Part shown: one piece after another, positions 43,129 to 52,464 of the stretch
Numbering within the stretch: the first letter of the stretch is position 1
Layout: every line of letters begins with the position of its first letter
NCBI RefSeq assembly: GCF_002128425.1
Contig: NZ_NESS01000001.1
Location: 1-64,000, forward strand
Source of the DNA: Gottfriedia acidiceleris
GTDB taxonomy: Bacteria > Bacillota > Bacilli > Bacillales > Bacillaceae_G
Length of the DNA: 64,000 bases
Direction of reading: 5' to 3'
Made by a program: the position numbers and the translations under genes
The notes under the pieces: model-generated
Told to the model about the DNA's origin: nothing
What the model saw: only the letters and a program-made list of their open reading frames with translations
Database searches by the model: none

Positions 43129-43745
43129 ACTTTTTTCTCCAATTTACGTTTAGGTTTCGGTTTTACTAAAGATGAACGATAATCAAACTGATGAATTTGC
43201 CCATGGTAAATTGAAGTTTTCTCATATAACTCTTCAAATGATGAGATTTCATATTCCTTCGTTAAATGAAGAAATATTTTCGCGCAAGCCTCAGCATCGG
43301 CTAATGCATGGTGGTGATGATCTAATACAATACCGAATTGATTTGATAAAGTATCTAATGTATATCGGGATTGTTTTGGCAATACCTTCTTAGCAAGCTG
43401 CAGCGAACATAGTAAATTATTTAAAGCTGAAGGTACACCATATCTTGATAAATTATCTTTTAATGCATAACCATCAAAAGGTAGATTATGTGCTACTAAT
43501 GTTTTCCCCTCAATTTTATCTTTAATTGTTTTATAAAATTCTGGGAAAAGAGGTGCATCTTGTACATCTCTTGGTTTAATTCCGTGCACAGAAATATTCA
43601 TCGAATAAAATTCTTCTTCAGGATTAATTAAGGAGTAAACTTGGTCAACAATTACTCCTTCTTCAACAAATACAAAACCGGCAGCACAAATGCTATGTCG
43701 ATTATAATTTGCCGTTTCAAAATCGAACGCTACAAATGATTTCAT
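43125..43745 (-). CDS. DEDDh 3'-5' exonuclease (DnaQ-like)
   Basis: A 206-residue exonuclease: FVAFDFETAN (first DE pair), LVAHNLPFDGYALKDNL (second Asp), and HHHHALADAEACAKIF (His and last Asp of DEDDh). It resembles DNA polymerase III epsilon-type exonucleases. The C-terminus is a basic KPKPKRKLEKK tail. Coupled to exoA by an ATGA overlap, so proofreading or end-trimming during repair is likely. Confidence 0.88.
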   Translation of the reverse strand: MKSFVAFDFETANYNRHSICAAGFVFVEEGVIVDQVYSLINPEEEFYSMNISVHGIKPRDVQDAPLFPEFYKTIKDKIEGKTLVAHNLPFDGYALKDNLSRYGVPSALNNLLCSLQLAKKVLPKQSRYTLDTLSNQFGIVLDHHHHALADAEACAKIFLHLTKEYEISSFEELYEKTSIYHGQIHQFDYRSSLVKPKPKRKLEKKV

Positions 43746-43907
43746 ATTATATTACTTCCTCTATTTATATTATTAATCTATTATAAACTTTTTTATAAAA
43801 AGATGCATTTTTAAAATAACGAAAAAAGTTCACATTTTCGTCATAATTTATTGTACAATATTTAGATTAATAGTTTACTAGTTAGTAAGAATCAAAGGAT
43901 GTTGAAA

Positions 43908-44315
43908 ATGAAATTTGTACAATTGATTGTTCAAATAAGCTTTCTTTACTTATTATTTTTTATTGGAAATTTAATTCAGCAACAATTACATCTTATTATT
44001 CCGGGAAGTATTATCGGTATGTTGTTATTATTTTGTTTACTATTTATACCTTTTTTTAAGGAAAAATGGATTCGAAATGGGAGTAATTTTTTAAGTAAGC
44101 ACTTAACGCTGTTATTCATTCCAGCAACTGTAGGAATAATGAATTATTCTTCAATATTAAATTTTCACGGTTTAATTTCTATTATAATTGTTTTAATTAG
44201 TACAGCTGTTGTATTTACTATTACAGCAAGTATTAGTTCGTATCTTACTTCAAGAGCCCCCAAAAAACAAACAAACGATTTATTAATTGGGAGGGATACG
44301 AATGAAGGACATTAA
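43908..44315 (+). CDS. CidA/LrgA family membrane protein
   Basis: A 135-residue holin-like protein with four predicted helices. IPGSIIGMLLLFCLLFIPFFKEKWIRNGSNFLSKHLTLLFIPATVGIMNY is the CidA/LrgA core. These proteins act with LrgB partners in control of murein hydrolase activity, cell death and pyruvate transport. Start set at ATG 43908, nine bases after AAAGG; ATG 43899 touches that site. No LytSR or CidR gene adjoins it. Confidence 0.88.
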   Translation: MKFVQLIVQISFLYLLFFIGNLIQQQLHLIIPGSIIGMLLLFCLLFIPFFKEKWIRNGSNFLSKHLTLLFIPATVGIMNYSSILNFHGLISIIIVLISTAVVFTITASISSYLTSRAPKKQTNDLLIGRDTNEGH

Positions 44316-44991
44316 GTGTTTGCTATTTATCCTCTTAACCATTTTGTGTTATATTCTAGCAAAAAAAATGTACGCTAAATTCACTTACCCGTTAATGATT
44401 CCGATTGTAACCTCTACTACAGTTATTATCTTAATTCTTGTAAATCTTCATATTTCATACGAATCGTATATGCTTGGAGGAAAATGGATTAATTTACTTT
44501 TAGGTCCCGCTGTAGTTTCCTTTGCCTATCCATTATACGAACATCGGGCAACATTAAAGAAACATTGTATTTCGATATTAGTTAGTGTAATTGCTGGAAC
44601 AGTTGTCGGTCTACTTTCAGGCGTGTACTTATCATTATGGCTAGGATTAAAAAAAATCATTCTGCTTTCTTTGGCAGCAAAATCAGTTACAACCCCTTTA
44701 GCAATGGGGATTACTTCAATGATAGGTGGTATTCCGTCTTTAACTGTTGTATATGTAATGATTGCCGGTATTTCAGGATCAATGTTTGGTCCTGCTATTC
44801 TATCAAAGCTTAACATAGACCACCCTGTTGCGATTGGAGCTTCGTATGGAATCTCATCACATGGAGTAGGTACAGCGAAAGCAGCAGAATATGGTAAAAT
44901 TGAACAAGCAATTAGTTCAATTGCAATGACGCTTAGTGCAATATTGGCCTCTATTCTTATTCCATTTTTAATAAAATTAATTCTAAAATAA
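44302..44991 (+). CDS. lrgB: LrgB family membrane protein
   Basis: A 229-residue protein with seven to eight helices. KSVTTPLAMGITSMIGGIPSLTVVYVMIAGISGSMFGPAIL and ASYGISSHGVGTAKAAEYG are hallmark LrgB/CidB segments. It overlaps the CidA/LrgA gene by 14 bases. ATG 44302 six bases after GGGAGGG is preferred over the in-frame TTG at 44287. Together the pair forms a pyruvate-uptake or holin-like complex. Confidence 0.9.
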   Translation: MKDIKCLLFILLTILCYILAKKMYAKFTYPLMIPIVTSTTVIILILVNLHISYESYMLGGKWINLLLGPAVVSFAYPLYEHRATLKKHCISILVSVIAGTVVGLLSGVYLSLWLGLKKIILLSLAAKSVTTPLAMGITSMIGGIPSLTVVYVMIAGISGSMFGPAILSKLNIDHPVAIGASYGISSHGVGTAKAAEYGKIEQAISSIAMTLSAILASILIPFLIKLILK

Positions 44992-44996
44992 AACTT

Positions 44997-45033
44997 CCCA
45001 CAAGGTACTTATTTTCCTTGTGGGATATTTTTT
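44997..45033 (+). terminator. lrgAB terminator
   Basis: CCCACAAGG (44997-45005) and CCTTGTGGG (45016-45024), then ATATTTTTT. Confidence 0.85.
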
Positions 45034-45063
45034 ATTTTCATCGATCAGAATTTTTCAAAACAT

Positions 45064-45103
45064 AAAAAAAAGTGTCTCAAAAGTATGATAACTTATGAGA
45101 CAC
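45064..45103 (-). terminator. Terminator of the Gly-Trp-Arg-Pro protein gene
   Basis: GTGTCTCA (45072-45079) and TGAGACAC (45096-45103), with a T run of eight on the minus strand. Confidence 0.85.
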
Positions 45104-45124
45104 CTAATTCAATATTTTTTTAAT

Positions 45125-45361
45125 TTACCAAGGTCTTCCACAACATCCGCCATGCCAGCCCCATGGTCGATAATAACCCCACGGTCTTCCCCAGCCCCAT
45201 GGACGGCCCCACCCCCACGGTCTTCCCCAGCCCCATGGGCCAAATGCCGCTGCACCAAATAAAAACGGAAAGAAGAACGGGAAAAATCTTTCGTCCTCTT
45301 GTTGCGGTACTCCGGAATATGGATAATATGGTTGCTCAATTTGTTGACGATAATCATACAT
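45125..45361 (-). CDS. Gly/Trp/Arg/Pro-rich small repeat protein
   Basis: A 78-residue protein. The N-terminal third is polar and Tyr/Gln-rich (YDYRQQIEQPYYPYSG), then a Phe-rich stretch (RFFPFFFPFLFGAAAFG), then GWGRPW repeated three times with variants to the C-terminus, which ends in HGGCCGRPW. A very GC-rich island in AT-rich DNA caused by Gly/Trp/Pro codons. Perfect GGAGGTGATT before the ATG and a terminator show it is a real gene. It resembles Bacillus spore-surface low-complexity proteins; function unknown. Confidence 0.75.
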   Translation of the reverse strand: MYDYRQQIEQPYYPYSGVPQQEDERFFPFFFPFLFGAAAFGPWGWGRPWGWGRPWGWGRPWGYYRPWGWHGGCCGRPW

Positions 45362-45469
45362 TATAAATCACCTCCATACTATCTAATGTACGGAGATTTG
45401 GTCATTTAGGAGCAAGGCCATGTATCTAGGCAAAAGTACAAAATTGCCACTCTTTCCTTTCTCATATCA

Positions 45470-46357
45470 CTAGATCATTTTGTACATTTCAAATTGAGCT
45501 ATTTTTTCTTTCTTAAATTCTAGTTTCTGAAAGAAACTTTCTAGGCTATTGTTATTTGGTATTGATGTTGAGAAGGATTTTAAATTTAGATCAATGGCCG
45601 CAGTTTGTAATAAGTTAGTTGCTATTTTTTTATGACGGTAAACTTTATCAATTATTAGGAGGCTTATTCTACCATTTTCATTAACTGCTAATGCGCCAAC
45701 TTTTTCATTGTTATCTCTAGCTATATAGTAACTAAAATTAGTTAGTTTTTCTAAATAATCAATGTCATTTTGCCAGTTTATATGATAGTCCCATTTCGTA
45801 ATTGTTTCTTTGAAAATATTTAATTCAACTTTATTTATTTCTGTACTAGATTCGAATTGCATTTGTTGTAAACTAATTAAATCTGTTTTCGAAAAATAGG
45901 AAAGATCATAAATCTTTTCATATCCAAGTTTCTTATAAAAATTAATTGCTCGATCATTTCCAACAATTACTTCAAGGAATAGTTGTTTACATCCGTTTTT
46001 CTTGGCTTCTTCTTTGTGTAGTTCAAATAATTTTTGGCTAACACCTACACCTCTATAATCTGGACTAATAGCCAACGTTCCACATCGCATTGTTTTAATA
46101 TTTTCATAGACTTTAATACCGCCTAGAATTACACCAACCGCTTCATTTTCATGAATTGCTACGAATGAGTGCTCAGGTTTATTACCTTCTGGACCAAAAA
46201 ACAAATTTACAAATTGCTCCTTAGTATAATTGAATTTAACGATATAATCTGAAAAACCAATTGAAAATGCTTGATAAGCTAAATCAATATCTACTTCGCT
46301 ACATCTAAAATAATTTATTTTTTCCAGCTCTATACTTTTTTTCAAATTCGTTTCCAT
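45470..46357 (-). CDS. Double-GNAT acetyltransferase
   Basis: About 295 residues with two GNAT modules. The first (about 15-150) has GTLAISPDYRGVGVSQKLFELH and NFYKKLGYEKI; the second (about 165-295) has LLIIDKVYRHKKIATNLLQ and is shorter. Start set at ATG 46357, nine bases after AAAAGGA; the in-frame TTG 46378 lies before that site. It follows the MFS gene closely, so both may be one resistance-type unit. Confidence 0.8.
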   Translation of the reverse strand: METNLKKSIELEKINYFRCSEVDIDLAYQAFSIGFSDYIVKFNYTKEQFVNLFFGPEGNKPEHSFVAIHENEAVGVILGGIKVYENIKTMRCGTLAISPDYRGVGVSQKLFELHKEEAKKNGCKQLFLEVIVGNDRAINFYKKLGYEKIYDLSYFSKTDLISLQQMQFESSTEINKVELNIFKETITKWDYHINWQNDIDYLEKLTNFSYYIARDNNEKVGALAVNENGRISLLIIDKVYRHKKIATNLLQTAAIDLNLKSFSTSIPNNNSLESFFQKLEFKKEKIAQFEMYKMI

Positions 46358-46380
46358 AAATACACGTCCTTTTAGCAATA

Positions 46381-47610
46381 TTATTTAGAAACTATTAGTT
46401 CATTTTCAGTTTGCTGAATTTGATCATCGTTAAAGGCAATTTTTTTCTTAAATAGTAAGTAACTAGTTACACATAAGATCATTATAATTAGGCTACCATG
46501 GAACAACCAAACAAGATGTGGCATTGATAAGACTGATAATAATGGTGAAACAGCTACAAAGCCAATCGTAAAACCAACCCTATTTAACAAATTTGCGACC
46601 CCGAAGATTCGACCTCTTATGGAATTTTCGGTTTTTTGAATCATTGTTGAAAAATAAGTACCTGCTGCATTATCAAAAAAGCCTGTAAAAAATGCAAATA
46701 AGAATACTACCCATAATATTTTATTCGATAAAAATAAAATGAAGCCTATTGAAGTTAATACTGATGTTCCATAATACATAAATAGATACTGTTGCTTTAA
46801 CCAAGAGACTTTTGGAATTAACCAAGTCGAAAGGATTCCCCCAATACCCCAAGCTCCCCAAATTAGTCCTTGATAAAATGTTGCATGTTCAGAACTAATT
46901 TTTTCGGCTAATATTGGTACTCCAACATTATGAGAGCTAGCTGAGAATGTTTGAAATAGAAATACAATGAATACAAATACTAGTAGAGGTTTTATTAGCA
47001 CATAAGTTTTTACTTCTTTCAAATCATAAAAAAATTGTTTCCATTGATTGTTAACATTTTTTTTAATCGTATTTTCCCATTTATAAAAGATTAGAACAAA
47101 TGCGGATAAAAAATAAGAAAGGGCATCTATTCCAATGATTACACGATAATCTACAACAGTTGATAAGAATGCTGATCCTAAAAATCCAATAACCATACTA
47201 ATTGCAGCAAGGCGCGAAATAAAAGCATTTATTTTTAAAATATTTTCTTCACCAAATATTTGTGGCAAATCCGCACTAAAGCTTACTGAAAAAAAGCTTC
47301 CTAATGCTCCAATGATAAATGCTACAATCGCAAACATGAAAGGTGAAGGGAAAATGCATAATAGTAAAATACTCATTCCTCTAGTAATATCGCTGAATAT
47401 CATTAGCTTTCTTCGATTATATCGATCCGCAATTACACCAGAAAATAAACTTGTTAAAATCCCTCCACAAACACGAAGTGCCAAAACTGCAGCTAGCCAT
47501 GATGTACTTTTAGTCATCGAGTAGATAACTGCATTCATTACTACCAATTCCATCATACTACCTATATCCGAGAACGCCTTTGTATATAAAAAATAGACTT
47601 TCTTTCCCAT
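46381..47610 (-). CDS. MFS transporter, MFS_3 type
   Basis: A 409-residue 12-helix exporter. SGVIADRYNRRKLMIFSDI is the motif A loop, and SWLAAVLALRVCGGILTSLFSG and RGRIFGVANLLNRVGF are typical of macrolide-efflux-like MFS_3 proteins. Probably an exporter. It lies 230 bases after a TetR gene and directly before a GNAT gene on the same strand. GAAGGG before the ATG. Confidence 0.85.
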   Translation of the reverse strand: MGKKVYFLYTKAFSDIGSMMELVVMNAVIYSMTKSTSWLAAVLALRVCGGILTSLFSGVIADRYNRRKLMIFSDITRGMSILLLCIFPSPFMFAIVAFIIGALGSFFSVSFSADLPQIFGEENILKINAFISRLAAISMVIGFLGSAFLSTVVDYRVIIGIDALSYFLSAFVLIFYKWENTIKKNVNNQWKQFFYDLKEVKTYVLIKPLLVFVFIVFLFQTFSASSHNVGVPILAEKISSEHATFYQGLIWGAWGIGGILSTWLIPKVSWLKQQYLFMYYGTSVLTSIGFILFLSNKILWVVFLFAFFTGFFDNAAGTYFSTMIQKTENSIRGRIFGVANLLNRVGFTIGFVAVSPLLSVLSMPHLVWLFHGSLIIMILCVTSYLLFKKKIAFNDDQIQQTENELIVSK

Positions 47611-47806
47611 TTTATCCCTTCATTCAACAAAACTAAAATCAACACGCCTATTAATACATTGATAAACAAATAATTCTAATTTGGACAGAATTCATTGTTA
47701 TTCCTCCTTTCAGTACAAAACTGACTATTAAGTTTATTTTATTGTATGAATAGTGTATGTTGTTTGCTTTATTTTTAACATAAAAAATTTTCTGAATTTA
47801 AACTTT

Positions 47807-47837
47807 AGGTAGGAAAGTATTCACCTTCACTACCTAG
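47807..47837. repeat. Inverted repeat between TetR and MFS genes
   Basis: TAGGTAG (47807-47813) and CTACCTA (47831-47837) close behind the TetR stop; no T run on the minus strand, so possible attenuator or operator. Confidence 0.4.
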
Positions 47838-47840
47838 AAT

Positions 47841-48458
47841 TTATTTTTTTATGACTATATAAGACATAATCATTTCTTCTGCGGCTTTAAATTGTGCCTT
47901 GTAAATTTCGTCTTCCTCTACAACTGAATAATGTAAACAAATGCCATCGATATTTGCCCAAAACAAACTAGAAATAATATCAGGGTCAATTGTATTCTTA
48001 AATTCACCAGATTTTATACCTTGTTTAATAATTTCACTTAAAAATAAACGGTATTGATCTTTGTACCTTTCAATCATAATGGCTTGTAGATTTTCATGCC
48101 TAGCTGAATTAATCCAAAACTCCATATGCACTCTAATCATATTTCGCCATTTTTCTGTTAAAGAAATTTCACTATACATTTGAAATAACTCTTTTAACTT
48201 ATCTTTTGATGAACTAATATTTTGAAATCGTTGATTAATTTTTTCAAAAGTTTGAACTGTTCTTTCTTGCATTAAAGTTAAATATAACTCTTCTTTACTT
48301 TTAAAATAATTATAAATTAGCCCTTTACTCGTTTTAGAATAGGCAACAATATCATCCATTGTTGTCGAATGATATCCTTTTTCTCCAAAACATTTTAAAG
48401 CACTTTCAAGAAGGCTCTCTCTTTTGCGTTCTTTGTAATCATCTGAGACTTTTGGCAC
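47841..48458 (-). CDS. TetR/AcrR-family regulator
   Basis: A 205-residue regulator: N-terminal HTH (about 10-55; FGEKGYHSTTMDDIVAYSKTSKGLIYNYFKSKEELY) and a helical ligand domain with the TetR_C pattern (LFWANIDGICLHYSVVEED). GTG start after AAAGGAATG. Probably controls its own gene and the downstream MFS exporter. A palindrome TTTAGTT-TATC-AACTAAA lies 49 bases upstream. Confidence 0.87.
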   Translation of the reverse strand: MPKVSDDYKERKRESLLESALKCFGEKGYHSTTMDDIVAYSKTSKGLIYNYFKSKEELYLTLMQERTVQTFEKINQRFQNISSSKDKLKELFQMYSEISLTEKWRNMIRVHMEFWINSARHENLQAIMIERYKDQYRLFLSEIIKQGIKSGEFKNTIDPDIISSLFWANIDGICLHYSVVEEDEIYKAQFKAAEEMIMSYIVIKK

Positions 48459-48506
48459 GTGAACACATTCCTTTACTCATTAAATATATTTAAACTGACT
48501 GTTTAG

Positions 48507-48524
48507 TTTAGTTTATCAACTAAA
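48507..48524. promoter_or_regulatory. Candidate TetR operator
   Basis: TTTAGTT-TATC-AACTAAA, perfect 7-base arms, upstream of the TetR gene; a further GTTTAGTTTA half-site copy precedes it. Confidence 0.6.
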
Positions 48525-48580
48525 TAATGGAATTTCAATTAAAATATTCAAAATAATCACGCGATTATTTTCTTATTCAT

Positions 48581-48622
48581 AAAAAAAGTGACTAAAAGTA
48601 CTTAAACTTATCTAGTCACTTT
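48581..48622 (-). terminator. Terminator of the thiamine-binding protein gene
   Basis: AAAGTGACTA (48585-48594) and TAGTCACTTT (48613-48622); T run on the minus strand. Confidence 0.8.
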
Positions 48623-48634
48623 ATAAAGAAAAAA

Positions 48635-48946
48635 TTAGTTTTGTTCCAGTTTTGCTTGAACAGAAGCTAACTTACCTTCCATTGTACTTTTCTTGTCTCG
48701 ACGATCATCAATTCGAATAGTCGTTGCAACTCTTGAAATTCCATTTTCAAATGGTACCTCATGCATTTCCTGTACAACTTTTAATAATAAAGGTAATTCG
48801 CCTTCAATAATTGTATTCATAGGTGTTAGTTGGTATTTTACTTCACCATTATACTTTTCTAAAACTTTATGTATATTTGCTACATATGCACTTACACTAG
48901 GTGTTTCGGTGCCGATTGGTACGATTGAAACGTCAATAATTGCCAT
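48635..48946 (-). CDS. MTH1187 family thiamine-binding protein (UPF0045)
   Basis: A 103-residue ferredoxin-fold protein: MAIIDVSIVPIGTETPSVSAYVANIHKVLEKY, YQLTPMNTIIEGEL and SRVATTIRIDDRRDK are the family core. Relatives such as YqgV and MTH1187 bind thiamine or HMP. AAAGGAG before the ATG. Single gene with its own terminator; a role in thiamine metabolism is inferred from the family. Confidence 0.87.
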   Translation of the reverse strand: MAIIDVSIVPIGTETPSVSAYVANIHKVLEKYNGEVKYQLTPMNTIIEGELPLLLKVVQEMHEVPFENGISRVATTIRIDDRRDKKSTMEGKLASVQAKLEQN

Positions 48947-49076
48947 TTTTTGTATGCTCCTTTTTTATCAAATTGTTACTTGTATATCCTAACATGTTTG
49001 TGATAAAAATGAAAAATTTAATGATCATTCGTCTCCTGGCAAAACTTTCACGGCAATGCCATAATAAATCATAAAA

Positions 49077-50006
49077 TTAATATCCCTTTTCAATCTTCAC
49101 TATATTCCTTAGTTTCTCGTTTTTTTCTAATGTTGAGAGTGTATCGACAAAACATCTTACTCCATCATTTGGTAAAGTAACAGCCGAAATATGTGGTGTT
49201 ATTTTTACATTAGGCATTTGCCATAATTCAGAATCGGATGGAAGTGGTTCAACAGCAAAAACATCTAAAATAGCTTTTCGTATATTACCATTATTCAAAG
49301 CTTCCTTTAAAGAGTCCTCACACACAGTTGCTCCTCTACCAACATTTATGAAACCTACATTATTTAACTGTTTAAATGTATTCATATTTAATATATTTTT
49401 AGTTTCATTCGTTGACGGAAGAACACTAATAATCCAATCTGCATGATCTAAAATTTTAGATTCTTCTTGGAACGGAACTATTTTTTCAAAATATGGTTTT
49501 TGACTACCACTCATAGAAACGCCATATACTTTCATCCCTAAGCTTGATAAAACTTTTCCGATATAACCTCCAATTTCACCTGTACCATAAATGACTACTT
49601 TTTGATCTTCTAGAGATTTAGGGATATGAAACTCCCACTTATTTTCAGACTGTAAATTTGAAAATTGTTCATGTAATTGTGAATCTTGGAGAATGTAACT
49701 TAAACAATATTGACTCATTTTTGGTCCAAACACATCAATCGTTCGCGTTAAAAGTACGTCACTCTTCCATTTAATTTTCATGAAACTATCTACACCAGCT
49801 GCCAATGAATGGACCCATTTTATGTTTCCAAATTCAAAATTTGGTGTTGGACGAAAACCAACATATGTATCAGCCCATTCATAATCCTCTTTTGTTACTT
49901 CATCTTCAGGTAAAAAACGAAATTCTTTTGATAGATTATGTGATTCAATAATATCTTTAAGCCTATGATGAATTCGGCTAGTTACTAAAACTCTTTGAAT
50001 TTCCAT
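49077..50006 (-). CDS. D-2-hydroxyacid dehydrogenase
   Basis: A 309-residue NAD(P)-dependent dehydrogenase. Rossmann motif GTGEIGGYIGKVL (about 139-151), INVGRGATV with the substrate Arg pattern, FAVEPLPSDSELW with Glu, and TPHISAVT with catalytic His. The N-terminal catalytic half is short, like GhrB/YkxC-type relatives rather than SerA. Substrate is a 2-ketoacid, not identifiable. AGGAG before the ATG. Confidence 0.88.
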   Translation of the reverse strand: MEIQRVLVTSRIHHRLKDIIESHNLSKEFRFLPEDEVTKEDYEWADTYVGFRPTPNFEFGNIKWVHSLAAGVDSFMKIKWKSDVLLTRTIDVFGPKMSQYCLSYILQDSQLHEQFSNLQSENKWEFHIPKSLEDQKVVIYGTGEIGGYIGKVLSSLGMKVYGVSMSGSQKPYFEKIVPFQEESKILDHADWIISVLPSTNETKNILNMNTFKQLNNVGFINVGRGATVCEDSLKEALNNGNIRKAILDVFAVEPLPSDSELWQMPNVKITPHISAVTLPNDGVRCFVDTLSTLEKNEKLRNIVKIEKGY

Positions 50007-50089
50007 TGTCCTACACTCCTTTTTTTGTCCTAAATAAATTTTAGCATAATATTTTGAAAAGAATGAAAAGAAAACACTTCTAACATGAC

Positions 50090-50130
50090 AAATAAAAAGA
50101 TAGTAGGACTCTTTCTTCCTACTATCTTTC
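50090..50130. terminator. Terminator of the amino-acid ABC operon
   Basis: AAAGATAGTAGGA (50096-50108) and TCCTACTATCTTT (50117-50129); A run on the left. Confidence 0.88.
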
Positions 50131-50140
50131 TATAAACTTC

Positions 50141-50863
50141 TTATAATACTTTACTTAAGAAACTTTTCGTACGCTCTTGTTTCGGAAAATCAAATATTTG
50201 CACTGGACTGTTTTCTTCTACTATGTAGCCTTGGTCCATGAAAATTACGCGATCACCCACTTCACGAGCAAAGCCCATTTCGTGTGTAACAATAACCATT
50301 GTCATTCCTTCTTTAGCTAGTTGTTTCATAACTTCTAAAACTTCTCCGACCATTTCAGGATCTAGGGCGGAAGTAGGTTCGTCGAACAACATAATTTTTG
50401 GTTCCATTGCAAGTGCTCTTGCGATCGCAACACGTTGCTTTTGTCCACCAGATAGTGAATCAGGATATACATTCGCTTTATCAGAAAGTCCGACTTTATT
50501 TAATAGTTCAAGTGCTTTCGTTTTAGCAAAATCATTCGGTCGATTTCTTACTTTTTTTGGTGCTAGAGTAATATTTTCTAAAACTGTTAAATGTGGAAAT
50601 AGATTAAAATGTTGGAATACCATACCTACTTCGGTACGAATTTTATTTATATTTGTTTTTTTATCGGTAAGATCGACGTCTTCAATATAAACTTTACCTG
50701 CTGTTATAGATTCTAACATATTTAAACATCGAAGAAAGGTTGATTTACCAGAACCAGAAGGACCGATCACAACGCATACTTCTCGTGGTTGAATTGTAAT
50801 GTTGATATCTTTTAATACTTCTAGTGAACCAAATGATTTTTTTAGTTTTTCTACTTTAATCAT
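50141..50863 (-). CDS. Polar amino-acid ABC transporter ATP-binding protein
   Basis: A 240-residue ATPase: Walker [10 protein letters not shown] (about 33-41), Q-loop [16 protein letters not shown], signature LSGGQKQR, Walker [14 protein letters not shown], His-loop VTHEMGFA. GlnQ/ArtP-type member. Overlaps the permease gene by 4 bases. Last gene of the binding-protein/permease/ATPase operon. Confidence 0.93.
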   Translation of the reverse strand: MIKVEKLKKSFGSLEVLKDINITIQPREVCVVIGPSGSGKSTFLRCLNMLESITAGKVYIEDVDLTDKKTNINKIRTEVGMVFQHFNLFPHLTVLENITLAPKKVRNRPNDFAKTKALELLNKVGLSDKANVYPDSLSGGQKQRVAIARALAMEPKIMLFDEPTSALDPEMVGEVLEVMKQLAKEGMTMVIVTHEMGFAREVGDRVIFMDQGYIVEENSPVQIFDFPKQERTKSFLSKVL

Positions 50864-51516
50864 CCCGTAGTCAACCTTCTTTCAATGCGATTTAGTACAA
50901 AGCTTAAAGTTAATGTGAGGACTAAATAAATTACTGCAGCAGATATATATGGCTCCCACACTTTATAATATTGCCCTTGCATTGCTCTACCCCAATACAT
51001 AAGTTCTGGTGCTGCAATAATAGCTGCAATGGAAGATTCCTTAATTAAGACAATAAATTCATTTCCAAGTGGAGGAATCATTCTTTTTACAGCTTGAGGT
51101 AAAATAACATGTTTCATAGCTTGTACATGCGTCATACCAAGGGAGCGAGAAGCCTCCATTTGCCCCTTATCGATTGATTGAATTCCAGCACGAAAGATTT
51201 CAGCTATATATGCTGCGGCATTTAATGATAGTGCAATGATTGCGGCCGCTATTGCGTTTGTCTCTCCTATAAATTGCGGAACGACCCCAAAGTGTATTAA
51301 TAATATTTGTACAAATAACGGTGTACCTCTAAAGAAATTGATATACCAAACAAAAGGTAGTGCTAACCATTTATTTGATTGCATTTTACCTAATCCAATA
51401 AATAAGCCGATTATTGTACCTAAGAATATTCCTGCTAAAGATAAGCCAATTGTTAATCCAGTTCCTTTAAGGAAAAACGGTATGTATTCTTTTACAATTG
51501 CAAAATCAAATCCCAT
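50860..51516 (-). CDS. Polar amino-acid ABC transporter permease
   Basis: A 218-residue permease with five helices; [16 protein letters not shown] and EAAR-like loop [35 protein letters not shown] are the HisMQ-family signature. It forms a homodimer in the membrane with the ATPase. GGGGGA before the ATG. Separated from the binding-protein gene by a hairpin that may lower permease expression. Confidence 0.93.
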   Translation of the reverse strand: MGFDFAIVKEYIPFFLKGTGLTIGLSLAGIFLGTIIGLFIGLGKMQSNKWLALPFVWYINFFRGTPLFVQILLIHFGVVPQFIGETNAIAAAIIALSLNAAAYIAEIFRAGIQSIDKGQMEASRSLGMTHVQAMKHVILPQAVKRMIPPLGNEFIVLIKESSIAAIIAAPELMYWGRAMQGQYYKVWEPYISAAVIYLVLTLTLSFVLNRIERRLTTG

Positions 51517-51536
51517 TTCTTTTCCCCCATTTAGAT

Positions 51537-51572
51537 AAAATTGCGTAACACAAGTGCCTGTTACGCAATTTT
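51537..51572 (-). terminator. Intercistronic hairpin/attenuator between binding protein and permease
   Basis: TTGCGTAACA (51541-51550) and TGTTACGCAA (51559-51568), perfect 10-base arms, followed by only TTTT on the minus strand. Expected to stop part of the transcripts and protect the lipoprotein mRNA. Confidence 0.7.
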
Positions 51573-51579
51573 TAAATTC

Positions 51580-52389
51580 CTATTTATTTTCTTCTGCTTT
51601 TAATGTTTCAAGATCTGGCTCTGATCCAAAATGATCTTTGTAAATTTTTTCATAAGTACCATTGTTTACTACTTCTTTAATTGCTTTATCAAGTTTACCT
51701 TTTAATTTACTTCCATCTTGAAGTAATAAACCGTAATATTCTGGTTCAAAGCTATTTTTATCATCAATAACAACTAGCTTTTTATCTGGATTATTTTTTG
51801 CGTACGCTTCAAGAACACCATTGTCCGCAACTACTGCATCAGCCCCACCATTTAGAAGCTCTAAAATTGCTAAATTGTTATTTTCGAATTTTTTTAGATT
51901 TTCATTGTTTTTACCATACATTTTTTCAACTGCTTCTTGTCCTGTTGTACCATTTTGAACTGCTACTACTTTGCCCTTCAAATCTGCGGCTGATTTAATA
52001 CTACTCCCTTCAGGAACTAGAATTTTGTTAATTGAAAGAAAATAAGGTGTCGTAAAATCATATGTTTTCTCACGCTCCGCATTAATTGAAATTGAAGACA
52101 TACCGATATCAGCAGTCTTGCCGCCAATTTCAGCAAATAATGGGTCCCATCCCGTATTTACAATTTTGATTTTCAGCCCAGCTTCTTTTGCAACTGCATT
52201 CGTAAAATCAACATCGAATCCTACTATTTTACCGTTATCAAGATATTCAAATGGTGCATAGGCAGCATCAGTAACAACTCTTAATGGTTTATCCTCTGTT
52301 CCGCTTGTTTTTGCATCCTTACCACAACCGGATAAAATTAAAGCTGTCGTCACTGCAAATGCAAACGATAGTTTTTTAACCTTTTTCAT
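51580..52389 (-). CDS. Amino-acid-binding lipoprotein of the ABC transporter
   Basis: A 269-residue substrate-binding lipoprotein. Lipobox LSGC with Cys22 after a basic, hydrophobic signal; SBP_bac_3 domain (RVVTDAAYAPFEYLDNGKIVGFDVDFTNAVAKEAG; DIGMSSISINAEREKTYDFTTPYF). Closest in pattern to ArtP-type (arginine/basic) and GlnH-type proteins; the ligand is not certain. An AT-rich palindrome (52439-52464, 9-base arms) lies upstream and may be an operator. Confidence 0.9.
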   Translation of the reverse strand: MKKVKKLSFAFAVTTALILSGCGKDAKTSGTEDKPLRVVTDAAYAPFEYLDNGKIVGFDVDFTNAVAKEAGLKIKIVNTGWDPLFAEIGGKTADIGMSSISINAEREKTYDFTTPYFLSINKILVPEGSSIKSAADLKGKVVAVQNGTTGQEAVEKMYGKNNENLKKFENNNLAILELLNGGADAVVADNGVLEAYAKNNPDKKLVVIDDKNSFEPEYYGLLLQDGSKLKGKLDKAIKEVVNNGTYEKIYKDHFGSEPDLETLKAEENK

Positions 52390-52438
52390 TTAAATACCCC
52401 CAATTATTTTTTTATGTAGTTAAATTTCTGATTAGATA

Positions 52439-52464
52439 AAATATATTGAAAATTTAATATATTT
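52439..52464. promoter_or_regulatory. AT-rich palindrome upstream of the amino-acid ABC operon
   Basis: AAATATATT-GAAAATTT-AATATATTT, perfect 9-base arms, 50 bases before the lipoprotein start codon. Confidence 0.4.

Noticed and set aside
45109-45357. Minus-strand frame overlapping the GWGRPW gene, with repeated GAGEDRG units
   Set aside because: It is a frame-shifted reading of the same repetitive DNA; the ribosome binding site and terminator fit the other frame.
50238-50690. 150-residue plus-strand ORF opposite the ABC ATPase
   Set aside because: Antisense shadow of a well-conserved ATPase gene; no ribosome binding site or family motif.
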